The notes under the pieces are model-generated. The model saw only the letters and a program-made list of their open reading frames with translations. It was not told the origin of the DNA and made no database searches. The position numbers were made by a program, and so were the translations under genes. A stretch of DNA of 64,000 bases from Azohydromonas caseinilytica (GTDB lineage Bacteria > Pseudomonadota > Gammaproteobacteria > Burkholderiales > Burkholderiaceae_C): assembly GCF_012927045.1 (NCBI RefSeq), contig NZ_JABBFW010000025.1, positions 1-64,000 on the forward strand, read 5' to 3'. Position 1 is the stretch's first letter. Each line of letters begins with the position of its first letter. Positions 53,273 through 62,466 of the stretch are shown piece by piece.

Positions 53273-54550
53273 TCAAAGCCCGTAACGCAGCTGCACGTAG
53301 AGGGCGCTGTTGGCCCGCAGCTGGCCGAAGGAGCTGTACCGGTGACCGAAGTAGCGGTCGCCGCCCACCAGCAGCTGCCAATGGTCGTCCAGTGCCACTT
53401 CGGCGCGTGCGCGCAGCAGCCCGCTGGCGCCGCCCGGGCCGCCCCACAGGGCCACGCCGTTGGTTTCCAGCGTCACCGTGTCGTTGTTCAGCCGACGCGC
53501 CAGGCGCCACAGCACGCCGGCCTGGTTGCGGCCGGACTGGCCGCTGGTGGCCAGCTGACGCCAGGCCAGCTCGCGCAGCGGGCCTGAGACCCATTGGTCG
53601 GGATCGCCGAAGCGATCCACGTGCAGCACGGTGGCCTGCAGGCCCAGCGTGGTGCTCTCGGGCAGCGACCACTCCGGGCCGCCGACCAGCCACAGCTGCG
53701 GCTTCTTGTGGGTGAAATCGGCCGCGCCCTGGCTGTCGGTGCGCGTGAGGGCGGCCTCGGCGCGCCAGACCACGCCGTTGTGCACCGTGCTCATGTCCGC
53801 GCCGAACACGCGCAGGCGCTGGTTGCGCAGCACCACTTCCAGCCCGCCCGCGCCCAGCCTGCCCGGGAGCAGGTCGGGCATCGGGTCGCGGCCGTCGAAA
53901 TAAGACAGCGAGCCGTCGATGCCGCCCTCGCCGTCGCTGGCGCCCACGCCCGAAACTTCCCAGCGCAGCGCCCACTGACCGGCGCGCGGCTTGTCGCGGC
54001 GGTAGCTCACCCCGGGCTGCCTCTCCAGCGGAATGATGTGGCTGGCCGCGCGCGGGAACCACAGCAGCGACACGCTGCCCAACGGCACGGCGGTTTCCAG
54101 CTTCAGCGCCTCGTTGCCGTGGCGCAGGTCGCCGTCCTCCGGCGCCAGCAGGGTGAGGTCGCGCGGCGACAGGTTGTCGGTGGGGTTGAGGCCGTCGGCA
54201 CGGCCCCACACCACCATCTGGCGGCCCAGCCGCACCGACACCGGCCCGAACTCCTGGCGCCAGTACAGCTCGCGCACGCGCCCGTGCGGCGCATCGCCGT
54301 GGTTCTGCGCGCGCACCCAGCCGTTGGCCGCGAGCTGCCCCGCGGCGCCAGCGTCGATGCGCCCGCGCGCCCAGGCGCTGCCCGCGGCCACGGCCGGGCC
54401 GTCGTTGAGGTCACGGTCACTGCTCCAGGCATCGCCGCGCAGCGACAGCACGCCGTCGGCGCTGAGGTCCTGTGCCCACGCGCCCTGGCACAGGGCGGCG
54501 AGCACGACACTGGCAAGGACACGGCGTGGGCGCTTGCCCACTTCAATCAC
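53273..54550 (-). CDS. Outer-membrane beta-barrel protein (DUF1302-like)
   Basis: The 425-residue protein has a signal peptide (RRVLASVVLAALCQGAWAQD, cut near residue 26) and alternating strands ending in Leu after ANSALYVQLRYGL, a typical outer-membrane insertion end. Segments such as ELYWRQEFGPVSVRLGRQM and VVWGRADGLNPTDNLSPRDL recall DUF1302-type barrels that accompany RND exporters with LolA-like partners. It starts at GTG 54550, overlapping the RND stop by 4 bp (GTGA), so translation is coupled. It is the last gene of the NRPS operon and could be the outer-membrane exit or anchor for the product. The family name is less certain than the barrel prediction. Confidence 0.78.
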   Translation of the reverse strand: MIEVGKRPRRVLASVVLAALCQGAWAQDLSADGVLSLRGDAWSSDRDLNDGPAVAAGSAWARGRIDAGAAGQLAANGWVRAQNHGDAPHGRVRELYWRQEFGPVSVRLGRQMVVWGRADGLNPTDNLSPRDLTLLAPEDGDLRHGNEALKLETAVPLGSVSLLWFPRAASHIIPLERQPGVSYRRDKPRAGQWALRWEVSGVGASDGEGGIDGSLSYFDGRDPMPDLLPGRLGAGGLEVVLRNQRLRVFGADMSTVHNGVVWRAEAALTRTDSQGAADFTHKKPQLWLVGGPEWSLPESTTLGLQATVLHVDRFGDPDQWVSGPLRELAWRQLATSGQSGRNQAGVLWRLARRLNNDTVTLETNGVALWGGPGGASGLLRARAEVALDDHWQLLVGGDRYFGHRYSSFGQLRANSALYVQLRYGL

Positions 54551-57500
54551 TGCTCCAGCCTCCCGGTGGCGAACAGATCGGCCTTGAGGCCCAGGTCTGC
54601 CTTGAAGTCGTCAAAGTGGATCGTGGTGCGGTGGCCGGTCTGCAGGTTCTCGGCCACGGAGTCCATGGCCTGGAACTTGCCGTTGCCCACCGGGCGGATG
54701 TCGCTGGCGGTGATGCGCTTGAGGGGCTGGCCCGCCACGTCCCAGAAGTCGATGCGGCTGGCCACGAAGTTGTCCTTGCGCACCCAGCTCACGCGCTTGG
54801 CATAGCCGGTGTTGTTCTTCACCGTGTCGTTGAGAGGTACCGACTCGATCACGTAGGCGGGCGCGCCGTCCACGGCTTCCTCGCGCAGCAGCGCGTGGCG
54901 CCATTCGGCCGTCTTGTGGCCGATGATGTCGCCGTAGCTGAAGTCGGTGCCCACGAAACTGTCGCGCTTGTTCGAGGCCGACAGGCGGCGCACCTTGCCC
55001 AGGGCGGGCAGGTAGATCCACATGTCGTCGTCGGCACCCGCATGCTCGACCAGCAGCGTGGCCGTGCCCTTGATGTCGGCGGGGCTGAGGAAGCGCACCA
55101 GGCGCATGTTGTCCTGGCCGTTGTCCTGCAGCTTGGTCAGGCCACGGGTCTTGCGCACGCGGCTGGCGCCGTCGCGGTTGGTGAGCGTGAACGTGGCGTT
55201 GGCGTCGGAGTCCTTGACCTTGGTCGCGGTGAGGCTCTTCTCGACCAGGTCAGCCGCCGAGGGCGTCTGGGCCTGGGCGCGGGCCACGAACAGCACCGCC
55301 GCCGAGCCGGCCAGCAACAGCGCCAGCAGCGACCACAGCGGGCGCTGCGCGTTGGTGCTGAAGATGAAGCGCGGACGCCACGACAGCACCAGTCCCGGCA
55401 CCAGCGTGAGCGAGGCCCAGACGCTGACCACCATCGCCAGCACGATGAACATCGACAGCCACAGGTGGACGTTGTAGCCGATGGACAGCGCCAGCACGCC
55501 GTAGCCGCCGGCCACCGCGGTGGCCACGTACAGCGCCGCCTTGCCGGCGGTGGCCATGGTCTTCTTCAGCGCCGCGTTGGCGTCGGCACCCGCGCGCACC
55601 TGTTCGCGCATGCGGAACAGCAGGTAGATGGCGTAGTCCGCCCCGATGCCCACGGCCATGGCCGAGATCAGCGAGTTCGGGATGTTGAGCGGGATGCCGA
55701 ACAGGCCCATCACGCCGAACACCGCCAGCACGGCCATGGCCAGCGGCATCAGCACGATCACGCCCGCCACCAGCGAGCGGAAGGCCAGCGCCGAGATCAC
55801 GAAGATGGCCAGCGCGATCTGCACGATGTTGCGCAGCTTGCCGTTGACCATGGTCTCGGTCAGGGCAATGGTCTGGGTCACGTCGCCGCCGAAGCTCACG
55901 CGCACGTCGGAGCCGAAGGCGGCCCGGGTTTCCTGCTCCAGCTTGCTCACCAGCCCCTTGACCACCTGGTTGCTGCCGGTCTTGAGCAGCAGCGTGATCT
56001 TGGCGCGCTGGTAGTCGTAGTCGACGTAGGCGTTGAAGTCCTCGGGCTCGCCCGACATGGAGTACAGCAGCAGGTACTGCGACACCAGCTCCCCGTTGGA
56101 GGGCAGCACGTTGGCCGAGGCGGCATCGCCGTTCATGGCCTGGTTCATGCGCTTGAGGTAGTCGACGATGGAGATCGTCTTGCCCACCTCCGGCTGGGTC
56201 TCGGCGAAGCGCTGCACGCGCTCGATCGCGGCCAGGACCTGCGGCGACTTCATGGCATCGGCCTTGTCGCCCTCCACCATGATGTAGAGGCTGTTGGTGC
56301 CGCCGGTGGCCTGGTTCAGGTACTCGTCATCGACCTGCAGCGGCAGGTCCGAGGCGAAGTAGCGCTTGCTGGAGTTGTCGATCACGACCTTCTGGATGCC
56401 CAGCACGAACACCAGCGCCGTGACGGCCAGCGCGGCGTACATCGCGCGGCGCCGACCCGGCTGCAGCAGCAGGCCCGCCACGCCGTTGACCATGCGGTCC
56501 CAGATGCGCACGCGCGACTCCAGCGCCACATCCTTGTCGCTGGGCGGCTTGAGCATCGAGCGCACGGCGGGGATGAACGTCATCTCCAGCAGCGCGGCGC
56601 TCAGGATGCCCGCGCCGGTGAACACGCCGAAGGCGCGGATGGTCTGGATGTTGAACACCAGCAGCGAGAAGAAGCCCAGTGCCGCCACGCCGCCGGCAAT
56701 GAGCATGACCGGGCCGACGCCGGCCAGCGAGCGGATCACGGCCTCCTGGTTGGCTTCCTTGGGCGTGAGCTGCGTGGTGCGCCGCAGCTCGGCGTACTCC
56801 TCGTAGTAGCGCTTGAGCAGCTGCACCGCGTGGCCCGCGGCCACCGCCAGGATCAGGATCGGCGTGGGCGAGTTGAAGATGTCCAGCGGCTGGCCCAGCA
56901 GGCCCATGAAGCCCATGCCCCAGGCCACGGCCATCACGGCCGTCACCAGCGGCAGGATCAGGCCCTGCTTGGTGCGGAAGGCCTCGAAGTGCAGCAGGCC
57001 GATGACGACGATGGCGATGGGGAACAGCAGGTTGATGCGCTCGGCGAACGCCTCGGTCTTGTCGAGATAGACGGGGTTGCCACCCATCCGGATCTCGACC
57101 TCGGGGCCGATTTCGGCGTCAACGACCTGGCGCACCGGCTCCACCATGTTGTGGAAGCCGTCGGAGCGCTCCTTGAGCTCCAGCATGATCACCGCGGTGC
57201 GGTAGTCGGGCGCCACGACCGTGTTGAGGTAGACGGGGTTGCTCTTGATCGTGGCCTTGAGGGCCTCGATGTCGGCCGGCGACAGCGTCGTGCCGCTGAG
57301 CAGCGGACGCGCCTCGAAGCCTTCGGCCGTGCCCTTGATGCCCTTGGCCTGGCGCGCGGCCAGGCTCACCAGGCTGGAGCGCACGACACCGGGCGTGGTC
57401 TCGAGCTTGCGCGTGATGCGCTCCACGCGCTCCAGCACCGCGGGCTGGAAGATGTCGCCTTCGCGCGGCGTGATGCCGATGAGCATCATGTACTTGGAGC

Positions 57501-57681
57501 CGAACACCTCGTCCACGCGGTTGGTGGCCTTGATGTAGGGATGGCCCTGCGGCGCCAGCGTGACGGGGTCGATGATGACCTTCAGGCCCGCGCCAAAGAC
57601 GCCGAGCACGGCGGTGATGAGCAGGGTGATGGCGATCACCCACCGTCGGTGGCGTAGCAGCCACTGTGCATAAGATTTCAT
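54547..57681 (-). CDS. RND/MMPL exporter fused to LolA-like lipoprotein-sorting domain
   Basis: The 1044-residue protein has two parts. Residues 1-790 are an MMPL-type RND permease with one helix near 12-31, two periplasmic domains, and two sets of helices (FPIAIVVIGLLHFEAF, TPILILAVAAGHAVQLLKRY, ISAMAVGIGADYAIYLLFR). Residues 805-1044 form a LolA-like outer-membrane lipoprotein-sorting domain (FTLTNRDGASRVRKTRG, DDDMWIYLPALGKVRRLSAS, GTDFSYGDI). The junction (LLALLLAGSAAVLFVARAQA, then Q) looks like the signal peptide of a once separate protein. It should move a lipidic product across the periplasm. It follows the SRPBCC gene by 34 bp and is coupled to the barrel gene. Confidence 0.92.
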   Translation of the reverse strand: MKSYAQWLLRHRRWVIAITLLITAVLGVFGAGLKVIIDPVTLAPQGHPYIKATNRVDEVFGSKYMMLIGITPREGDIFQPAVLERVERITRKLETTPGVVRSSLVSLAARQAKGIKGTAEGFEARPLLSGTTLSPADIEALKATIKSNPVYLNTVVAPDYRTAVIMLELKERSDGFHNMVEPVRQVVDAEIGPEVEIRMGGNPVYLDKTEAFAERINLLFPIAIVVIGLLHFEAFRTKQGLILPLVTAVMAVAWGMGFMGLLGQPLDIFNSPTPILILAVAAGHAVQLLKRYYEEYAELRRTTQLTPKEANQEAVIRSLAGVGPVMLIAGGVAALGFFSLLVFNIQTIRAFGVFTGAGILSAALLEMTFIPAVRSMLKPPSDKDVALESRVRIWDRMVNGVAGLLLQPGRRRAMYAALAVTALVFVLGIQKVVIDNSSKRYFASDLPLQVDDEYLNQATGGTNSLYIMVEGDKADAMKSPQVLAAIERVQRFAETQPEVGKTISIVDYLKRMNQAMNGDAASANVLPSNGELVSQYLLLYSMSGEPEDFNAYVDYDYQRAKITLLLKTGSNQVVKGLVSKLEQETRAAFGSDVRVSFGGDVTQTIALTETMVNGKLRNIVQIALAIFVISALAFRSLVAGVIVLMPLAMAVLAVFGVMGLFGIPLNIPNSLISAMAVGIGADYAIYLLFRMREQVRAGADANAALKKTMATAGKAALYVATAVAGGYGVLALSIGYNVHLWLSMFIVLAMVVSVWASLTLVPGLVLSWRPRFIFSTNAQRPLWSLLALLLAGSAAVLFVARAQAQTPSAADLVEKSLTATKVKDSDANATFTLTNRDGASRVRKTRGLTKLQDNGQDNMRLVRFLSPADIKGTATLLVEHAGADDDMWIYLPALGKVRRLSASNKRDSFVGTDFSYGDIIGHKTAEWRHALLREEAVDGAPAYVIESVPLNDTVKNNTGYAKRVSWVRKDNFVASRIDFWDVAGQPLKRITASDIRPVGNGKFQAMDSVAENLQTGHRTTIHFDDFKADLGLKADLFATGRLEQ

Positions 57682-57715
57682 GGATTTACCTTGCAGGATC
57701 GGGTTGGGGTCGGCC

Positions 57716-58159
57716 TCACGCCGTCTGGGCGGCGAAGCGCTTACGCAGTCCCACCACGTCCTTTTCGACCTGGCTCACGAGCACCTTGCGCAACAGCACG
57801 TCCGGCACGATGCCGAAGAAGCGCGCGGGCGTGACCCAGAACTGCCAGTGCACGTCCACGCCGCCGCCGGCGGCAGGCGTGAAGCTGTAGCGGCCTTCGT
57901 ATGGGAAGGGGCCCTCGGCGACCTTGAAGGCGTAGTCGCTGTGCGGCTTGCGCTCGGTGATCTCGCCGACGAACTCGGCGCGACGGCCCATGAACGAGAA
58001 GACGATGCGGTATCGACCACCCACCACGGGCTCGGCCTGCAGCAGCTCGGACTCGCGGCACGAGCCCTGCCACTCCGCGTCATTCCCGGGGTTGGAGAGG
58101 TACTCGAAGGCCACCTCGGGTGGAACGTCGAGATGGTAACGGTGTTCAGCGTAAATCAT
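57716..58159 (-). CDS. SRPBCC family protein
   Basis: The 147-residue protein has the START/Bet v1-like (SRPBCC) pattern: IYAEHRYHLDVPPEVAFEYL with the LSNPGNDAEWQG segment, a central sheet (GRYRIVFSFMGRRAEFVGEI), and a long C-terminal helix (LVSQVEKDVVGLRKRFAAQ). Members bind hydrophobic ligands or act as cyclases, hydrolases or chaperones for polyketide and lipid intermediates. ATG 58159 lies 2 bp after the NRPS stop codon. In this operon it may bind the acyl-peptide product or help to release it; that is inference from position. Confidence 0.88.
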   Translation of the reverse strand: MIYAEHRYHLDVPPEVAFEYLSNPGNDAEWQGSCRESELLQAEPVVGGRYRIVFSFMGRRAEFVGEITERKPHSDYAFKVAEGPFPYEGRYSFTPAAGGGVDVHWQFWVTPARFFGIVPDVLLRKVLVSQVEKDVVGLRKRFAAQTA

Positions 58160-58161
58160 GC

Positions 58162-61100
58162 TCAAGCGGAAAAGTCAGGCATCGCCTTGACGGTGAAACG
58201 TTGGTCGATGCACGCGGCCACGTCGGTGGCGTTGGGTGCGTACATGACCGTATTGTGGTCGCCCGGAACGTCGGCGACTTCCAGCGTCCGTGGCACGAGC
58301 TCGTCCCAGCCCAGCTGCTCGCCCCAGGCCATCGGCTCGTCCATGGCGCGCAGCAGCAGCACCGGCAGCTCCTGTTCCTCCGGGAAGTACATCTGCAGCG
58401 CCATGCCGTTGGCCAAGTAGACCTCGAAGTAGCGGGCGAGCTGCTCGGCGTCGGCGTCGGGCGCGACCACGCCCACGGCCCGTGCCGCGGCCAGCACGTG
58501 GCCGAACATCTCCTCCGGCGGCAGCTCGCGCAGCGACTCGGGCTCGATGCGCAGCACCTTGCCATAGGGCGAGGCCAGGTCGCGGGCGAACCACGACAGC
58601 AGCGTCGCGTCGTCGGCGTCGCTGGGCACGTTGGCCGGCACGGGTGCGCGCGTATCGACCGCGATCACGCCGTCAACCGTCTCGCCCATGGCTTGCAGCT
58701 GCTGCGCCACCTCGAACGCCACCGTGCCGCCGAAGCACCAGCCGCCCAGCAGGTACGGCCCGTGCGGCTGGCGCTCGCGCAGCAGCTCTACGTAGCGCCG
58801 GGCCGTGGCCTCGACGGTGACCTCGGCCTCGCCGGACTGGTCCAGCCCGGGCGACTGGATCGCCAGCACCGGTCGTTGCGGCTGCAGCCGCCGCGTGAGC
58901 TCCAGGTAGCAGAACACGCTGCCGCCGATGGGGTGGAACAGCCACAGCGGCTGCTGCCCGGCGCCGCCGCGCAACGTCAGCAGCATGCCCGGCGCGTCGC
59001 CGCCGCTGCCGCGCAGCCGCCGCGCCAGCGCCGCGACGCTGGCGTGCTGCATCAGCTCGCCCACGGGCAGCTTGACCTGGCACAGCTTCTCGATGCCCTG
59101 CACCAGGCGCACCGCCAGCAGCGAGTGGCCGCCGAGGTCGAAGAAGCTGTCCTCCACGCTCACGCGCTCCAGGCCCAGCAGCTCGCAGAACAGGCCCGCG
59201 AGCTGGATCTCCAGCGCGTCGCGCGGCACCACGAAGTTGTCCTCGTCCGAGCCCAGCGCGGGCGCCGGCAGCGCCTTGCGGTCGATCTTGCGGTTGGGCG
59301 TCTGCGGCAGCTGCTCCAGGAACACGAAGGCCGAGGGCAGCATGTAAGCCGGCAGCTCCTCGCGCAGCGCGTCGCGCAGCGCGTCGGGCAGCGGCGCCTG
59401 GCCATGGGGCACCACGTAGGCCACCAGGCGCGCGTCGCCGGGACGGTCCTCGCGCACCAGCACGACCGCGTCGCCCACGCTGGGCTGGCGCCGCAGCGCG
59501 CTCTCGATCTCGCCGAGCTCGATGCGGAAGCCGCGCAGCTTGACCTGGAAGTCCAGCCGCCCATGGTGCTCCAGCCGCCCGTCGGCGTTCCAGCGCACGC
59601 GGTCGCCCGTGCGGTACAGCCGTCCGGCCCCAGGCAGCGCCGCCACCTCGCGAAAGCGCTCGGCCGTCAGCTCGGGGCGCTGCCAGTAGTCCAGCGCCAG
59701 GCCGTCGCCGCCGATCCACAGCTCGCCCAGCAGCCCCGGCGGCAGCGGGCGCCCGGCCTCGTCGAGCACGTACAGCTGGGTGTTGGCGATGGCCGAGCCC
59801 AGGTGCACCGGCTCGCCCGGCTGCAGCCGTACCGCCGTGGACCACACGGTGGTCTCGGTGGGGCCGTACACGTTCCACAGCGCCGCGCAGCGCGCATGCA
59901 GCTGCTCGGCCAGCAGCGGCGGCAGCGGCTCGCCGCCGCACAGCGCCACGAGGCCCGGCTGGCCCGGCCAGTCGGCATCGATGAGCATGCGCCAGCTCGC
60001 CGGCGTGGCCTGCATCGCGTTGACCGCGCCGCCCTCGGCGTCGGCGATCCAGCGTGCCAGCGCCTGGCCGTCGCGGATCGCGGCCGCGTCGGCGATGCGC
60101 ACCTCGCCGCCCGCCAGCAGCGGCAGCAGCAGCTCCAGCACCGAGATGTCGAAGGCGGGCGTGGTGACGGCCAGCAGCCGCGTGGAGGCATTCCACTGCA
60201 GCAGCTCCTGCATCGCCCACAGGAAGTTGCGCACCGACGCGTGGCCCACGCGCACGCCCTTGGGCTTTCCGGTGGAGCCGGAGGTGTAGAGGATGTAGGC
60301 GGTGTCGGCCGGCGGCGTCGCCATGGCCGCGCCCTCGGGCAGCGGCTCGTCGTTGCACAGCACCGGCACGCCCGCGGGCCATAGCGCCTGCACCGAGCGC
60401 TCGGTGAACAGCGCGCTGAGCCGGGCGTCCTCGGCGATGTAGGCCAGGCGGTCGGCGGGGAAGTCGGGGTCCAGCGGCACGTAGGCCGCGCCGGCGGCCC
60501 AGATGCCCAGGATGCCGGCCACCAGGTCGGCATGGCGCTCCAGCATCAGGCCGACGCGCGCGCCGGGGCCCACGCCGCGCTCGCGCAGCGCCGCGGCGAT
60601 GCCCTGCGCGCGCCGCCACAGCGTGGCGTAGTCCAGCGCCTGGCGCGCGTCGCGCAGCGCCGGTGCCGTGGGTGTGGCCGTTGCGCGGGCAGCGATGTGC
60701 TCCAGCACGCTGCCGGTGGGCCACTGCCGCCGAGGGCCCTGCCCCAGCGCCAGCGCGCGCGCGGCCGGCGGCGCGTCGTCCAGGCCCAGCTCGGCCAGCG
60801 GCGTGCCGGCCTGCGCGGCCAGCCGCGCCGTCAGGTGCACGAAGCACTCGGCCATCGTCTGCACCGTCTCGCGGCGCAGCAGGTGATCCTGGTACTTGAA
60901 GACACCCACGAAGGCATCGTCGAGCTCGCCACCCATCTCCAGCATCAGCTCGTACTGGCCTTCCTGCTGCGGCACGGCGAAGGGGCGCAGCCGCGCCCCG
61001 GCCACCTCGCGCACCAGCGGCGGCGGCTCGGCCAGGAAGAAGGGCTCGAACTCCGCCACCTGCGGCAGCCGCTCCCAGGCGAAGCCCAGCTGCGCGATGG

Positions 61101-62178
61101 GCGCATGGCTGGCGTCGCGCCGCGGCGCCAGCTCCTCGACCAGCCAGGGGAACGGGCAGTCGCCATGGCGCAGCGCGCCCAGCACCGTCTCGCGCACCTG
61201 CTGCAGCAGATCGGCAAAGCTCGCCCGCGTGTCCAGCCGCATGCGCAGCGCCACGGTGTTGACGAACTGGCCCAGCTGCAGCCGCTGCGCGCGGCTGTTG
61301 CGCCCGGCCACCGGCGCGGCGACCACGAGGTCGTCCTCGCCGGAGAAGCGCTGCAGCAGCACCGCGTAGGCCGCCAGCAGCACCATGAACGGCGTGGCCC
61401 CCTGCTCGCGGCCCAGGCGACGGATCGCCTCGCTCGTGGCCTTGTCGAAGGCAAAGGGCAGCGTGCGGCCGTCGTAGACCTGCGCGGCGCGCCGCGGCGC
61501 GTCCAGCGGCAGCCCGTGCACCGGCGGCGCGTCATGCAACTGGGCCTGCCAATGCTTGAGCCAGGCGGCCGCGCGTGCCGGCTCCTGCAGCTGCGCCTGG
61601 CGCTGCCGCGCATGGGCGCCGAAAGCCATGCCCTCCAGGGGCTGGGCCAGCGCCTGGGCCAGGCCCAGGCGGCCGGCGAAGTCCTGCAGCAGCAGGCCCA
61701 GCGACCAGAAGTCCAGCAGCACATGGTGCGCCACCGCCACCACCAGCCAGCGCCCGGCGTCGCGGCGGTACAGCTGCACGCGCCACAGCGGCGCGGCGGC
61801 CAGGTCGAACGGCACCCGGCTGTCGAGCCGGGCGCGCTCGCGCAGCTCCTCGTCGGACCAGCCCTGCGCGTCGACCACCGACACGACGGGCCGGGCCTCG
61901 GCCCACACCCGCTGCACCGGCCCGTCGGCCGTGGACGGCAGCGCCGTGCGCAGCACGTCGTGCTCGGCCATCAGCTCGGCCAGCGCTGCGGCGGCGCGCT
62001 GCGGCAGTGCCGGGTCCAGCAGCTCCACCTCCACGCTGAGGAGCATGTGGTAGGCGCCGCACTCCGGCGACAGCTGCTGCAGGTACCACAGGCCCTGCTG
62101 TTCAGGGGCCAGCGGCGCTTCGGTGGCCGTGGCGGCCGCGGAAGTGTCAGGCCGCGTCCGGCCGAGAAGCTGCTCCAT
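58162..62178 (-). CDS. Single-module NRPS (C-A-T-TE), predicted glycine-activating
   Basis: The 1338-residue enzyme has a condensation domain (about 20-450) with HHVLLD at 151-156. The adenylation domain (about 470-970) shows YTSGSTGKPKG and YGPTETT. The thiolation domain has GGHSL with Ser1019. The thioesterase (about 1080-1330) has GGWCFGG. Reading the ten specificity positions by eye gives D-I-L-Q-L-G-V-V-W-K, very close to known glycine codes of the DILQLGxxWK type. The thioesterase nucleophile position is Cys1148 (codon TGC) instead of Ser, with Asp in VDTRAP and His in GDHN present. As the only module, it probably N-acylates glycine with an acyl group from the upstream ACP. GGAGG lies before ATG 62178. 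Confidence 0.95.
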   Translation of the reverse strand: MEQLLGRTRPDTSAAATATEAPLAPEQQGLWYLQQLSPECGAYHMLLSVEVELLDPALPQRAAAALAELMAEHDVLRTALPSTADGPVQRVWAEARPVVSVVDAQGWSDEELRERARLDSRVPFDLAAAPLWRVQLYRRDAGRWLVVAVAHHVLLDFWSLGLLLQDFAGRLGLAQALAQPLEGMAFGAHARQRQAQLQEPARAAAWLKHWQAQLHDAPPVHGLPLDAPRRAAQVYDGRTLPFAFDKATSEAIRRLGREQGATPFMVLLAAYAVLLQRFSGEDDLVVAAPVAGRNSRAQRLQLGQFVNTVALRMRLDTRASFADLLQQVRETVLGALRHGDCPFPWLVEELAPRRDASHAPIAQLGFAWERLPQVAEFEPFFLAEPPPLVREVAGARLRPFAVPQQEGQYELMLEMGGELDDAFVGVFKYQDHLLRRETVQTMAECFVHLTARLAAQAGTPLAELGLDDAPPAARALALGQGPRRQWPTGSVLEHIAARATATPTAPALRDARQALDYATLWRRAQGIAAALRERGVGPGARVGLMLERHADLVAGILGIWAAGAAYVPLDPDFPADRLAYIAEDARLSALFTERSVQALWPAGVPVLCNDEPLPEGAAMATPPADTAYILYTSGSTGKPKGVRVGHASVRNFLWAMQELLQWNASTRLLAVTTPAFDISVLELLLPLLAGGEVRIADAAAIRDGQALARWIADAEGGAVNAMQATPASWRMLIDADWPGQPGLVALCGGEPLPPLLAEQLHARCAALWNVYGPTETTVWSTAVRLQPGEPVHLGSAIANTQLYVLDEAGRPLPPGLLGELWIGGDGLALDYWQRPELTAERFREVAALPGAGRLYRTGDRVRWNADGRLEHHGRLDFQVKLRGFRIELGEIESALRRQPSVGDAVVLVREDRPGDARLVAYVVPHGQAPLPDALRDALREELPAYMLPSAFVFLEQLPQTPNRKIDRKALPAPALGSDEDNFVVPRDALEIQLAGLFCELLGLERVSVEDSFFDLGGHSLLAVRLVQGIEKLCQVKLPVGELMQHASVAALARRLRGSGGDAPGMLLTLRGGAGQQPLWLFHPIGGSVFCYLELTRRLQPQRPVLAIQSPGLDQSGEAEVTVEATARRYVELLRERQPHGPYLLGGWCFGGTVAFEVAQQLQAMGETVDGVIAVDTRAPVPANVPSDADDATLLSWFARDLASPYGKVLRIEPESLRELPPEEMFGHVLAAARAVGVVAPDADAEQLARYFEVYLANGMALQMYFPEEQELPVLLLRAMDEPMAWGEQLGWDELVPRTLEVADVPGDHNTVMYAPNATDVAACIDQRFTVKAMPDFSA

Positions 62179-62190
62179 GCGCCCGCCTCC

Positions 62191-62466
62191 TCAGCCGAGC
62201 ATCGGTTCGCGCTCGCGCAGCAACCCGCTCAGGTGCTGGGCCAGGGCGGTCACGGTCGGGCAGTCCCACAGCACGGTGGACTCCAGCTCGATGGACAGCT
62301 CCTCTTCGAGGTCGCCGGCGATGGTCAGCGCGGCGATGGAGTCCAGCCCGTACTGCGTGAAGGGCTTGTCGGCCTCCACCGCCTCGGGCGCCAGCCGAAG
62401 CTCGCGGGCCAGCAGCTTCACCAGCAGCTGCTGCAGGTCGGACAGGTCAGGCGAATTGGTGCTCAT
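62191..62466 (-). CDS. Free-standing acyl carrier protein
   Basis: The 91-residue carrier protein has the phosphopantetheine site YGLDSIAAL with Ser43, followed by the helix II-III region EEELSIELESTVLWDCPTV. The LDS form and neighbours indicate an acyl rather than aminoacyl carrier. It overlaps the end of the acyl-CoA-dehydrogenase-like gene by 20 bp and lies 12 bp before the NRPS gene, so all three are tightly co-expressed. The likely role is to hold a fatty or other acyl chain while the dehydrogenase acts, then to donate it to the NRPS condensation domain. Confidence 0.94.
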   Translation of the reverse strand: MSTNSPDLSDLQQLLVKLLARELRLAPEAVEADKPFTQYGLDSIAALTIAGDLEEELSIELESTVLWDCPTVTALAQHLSGLLREREPMLG

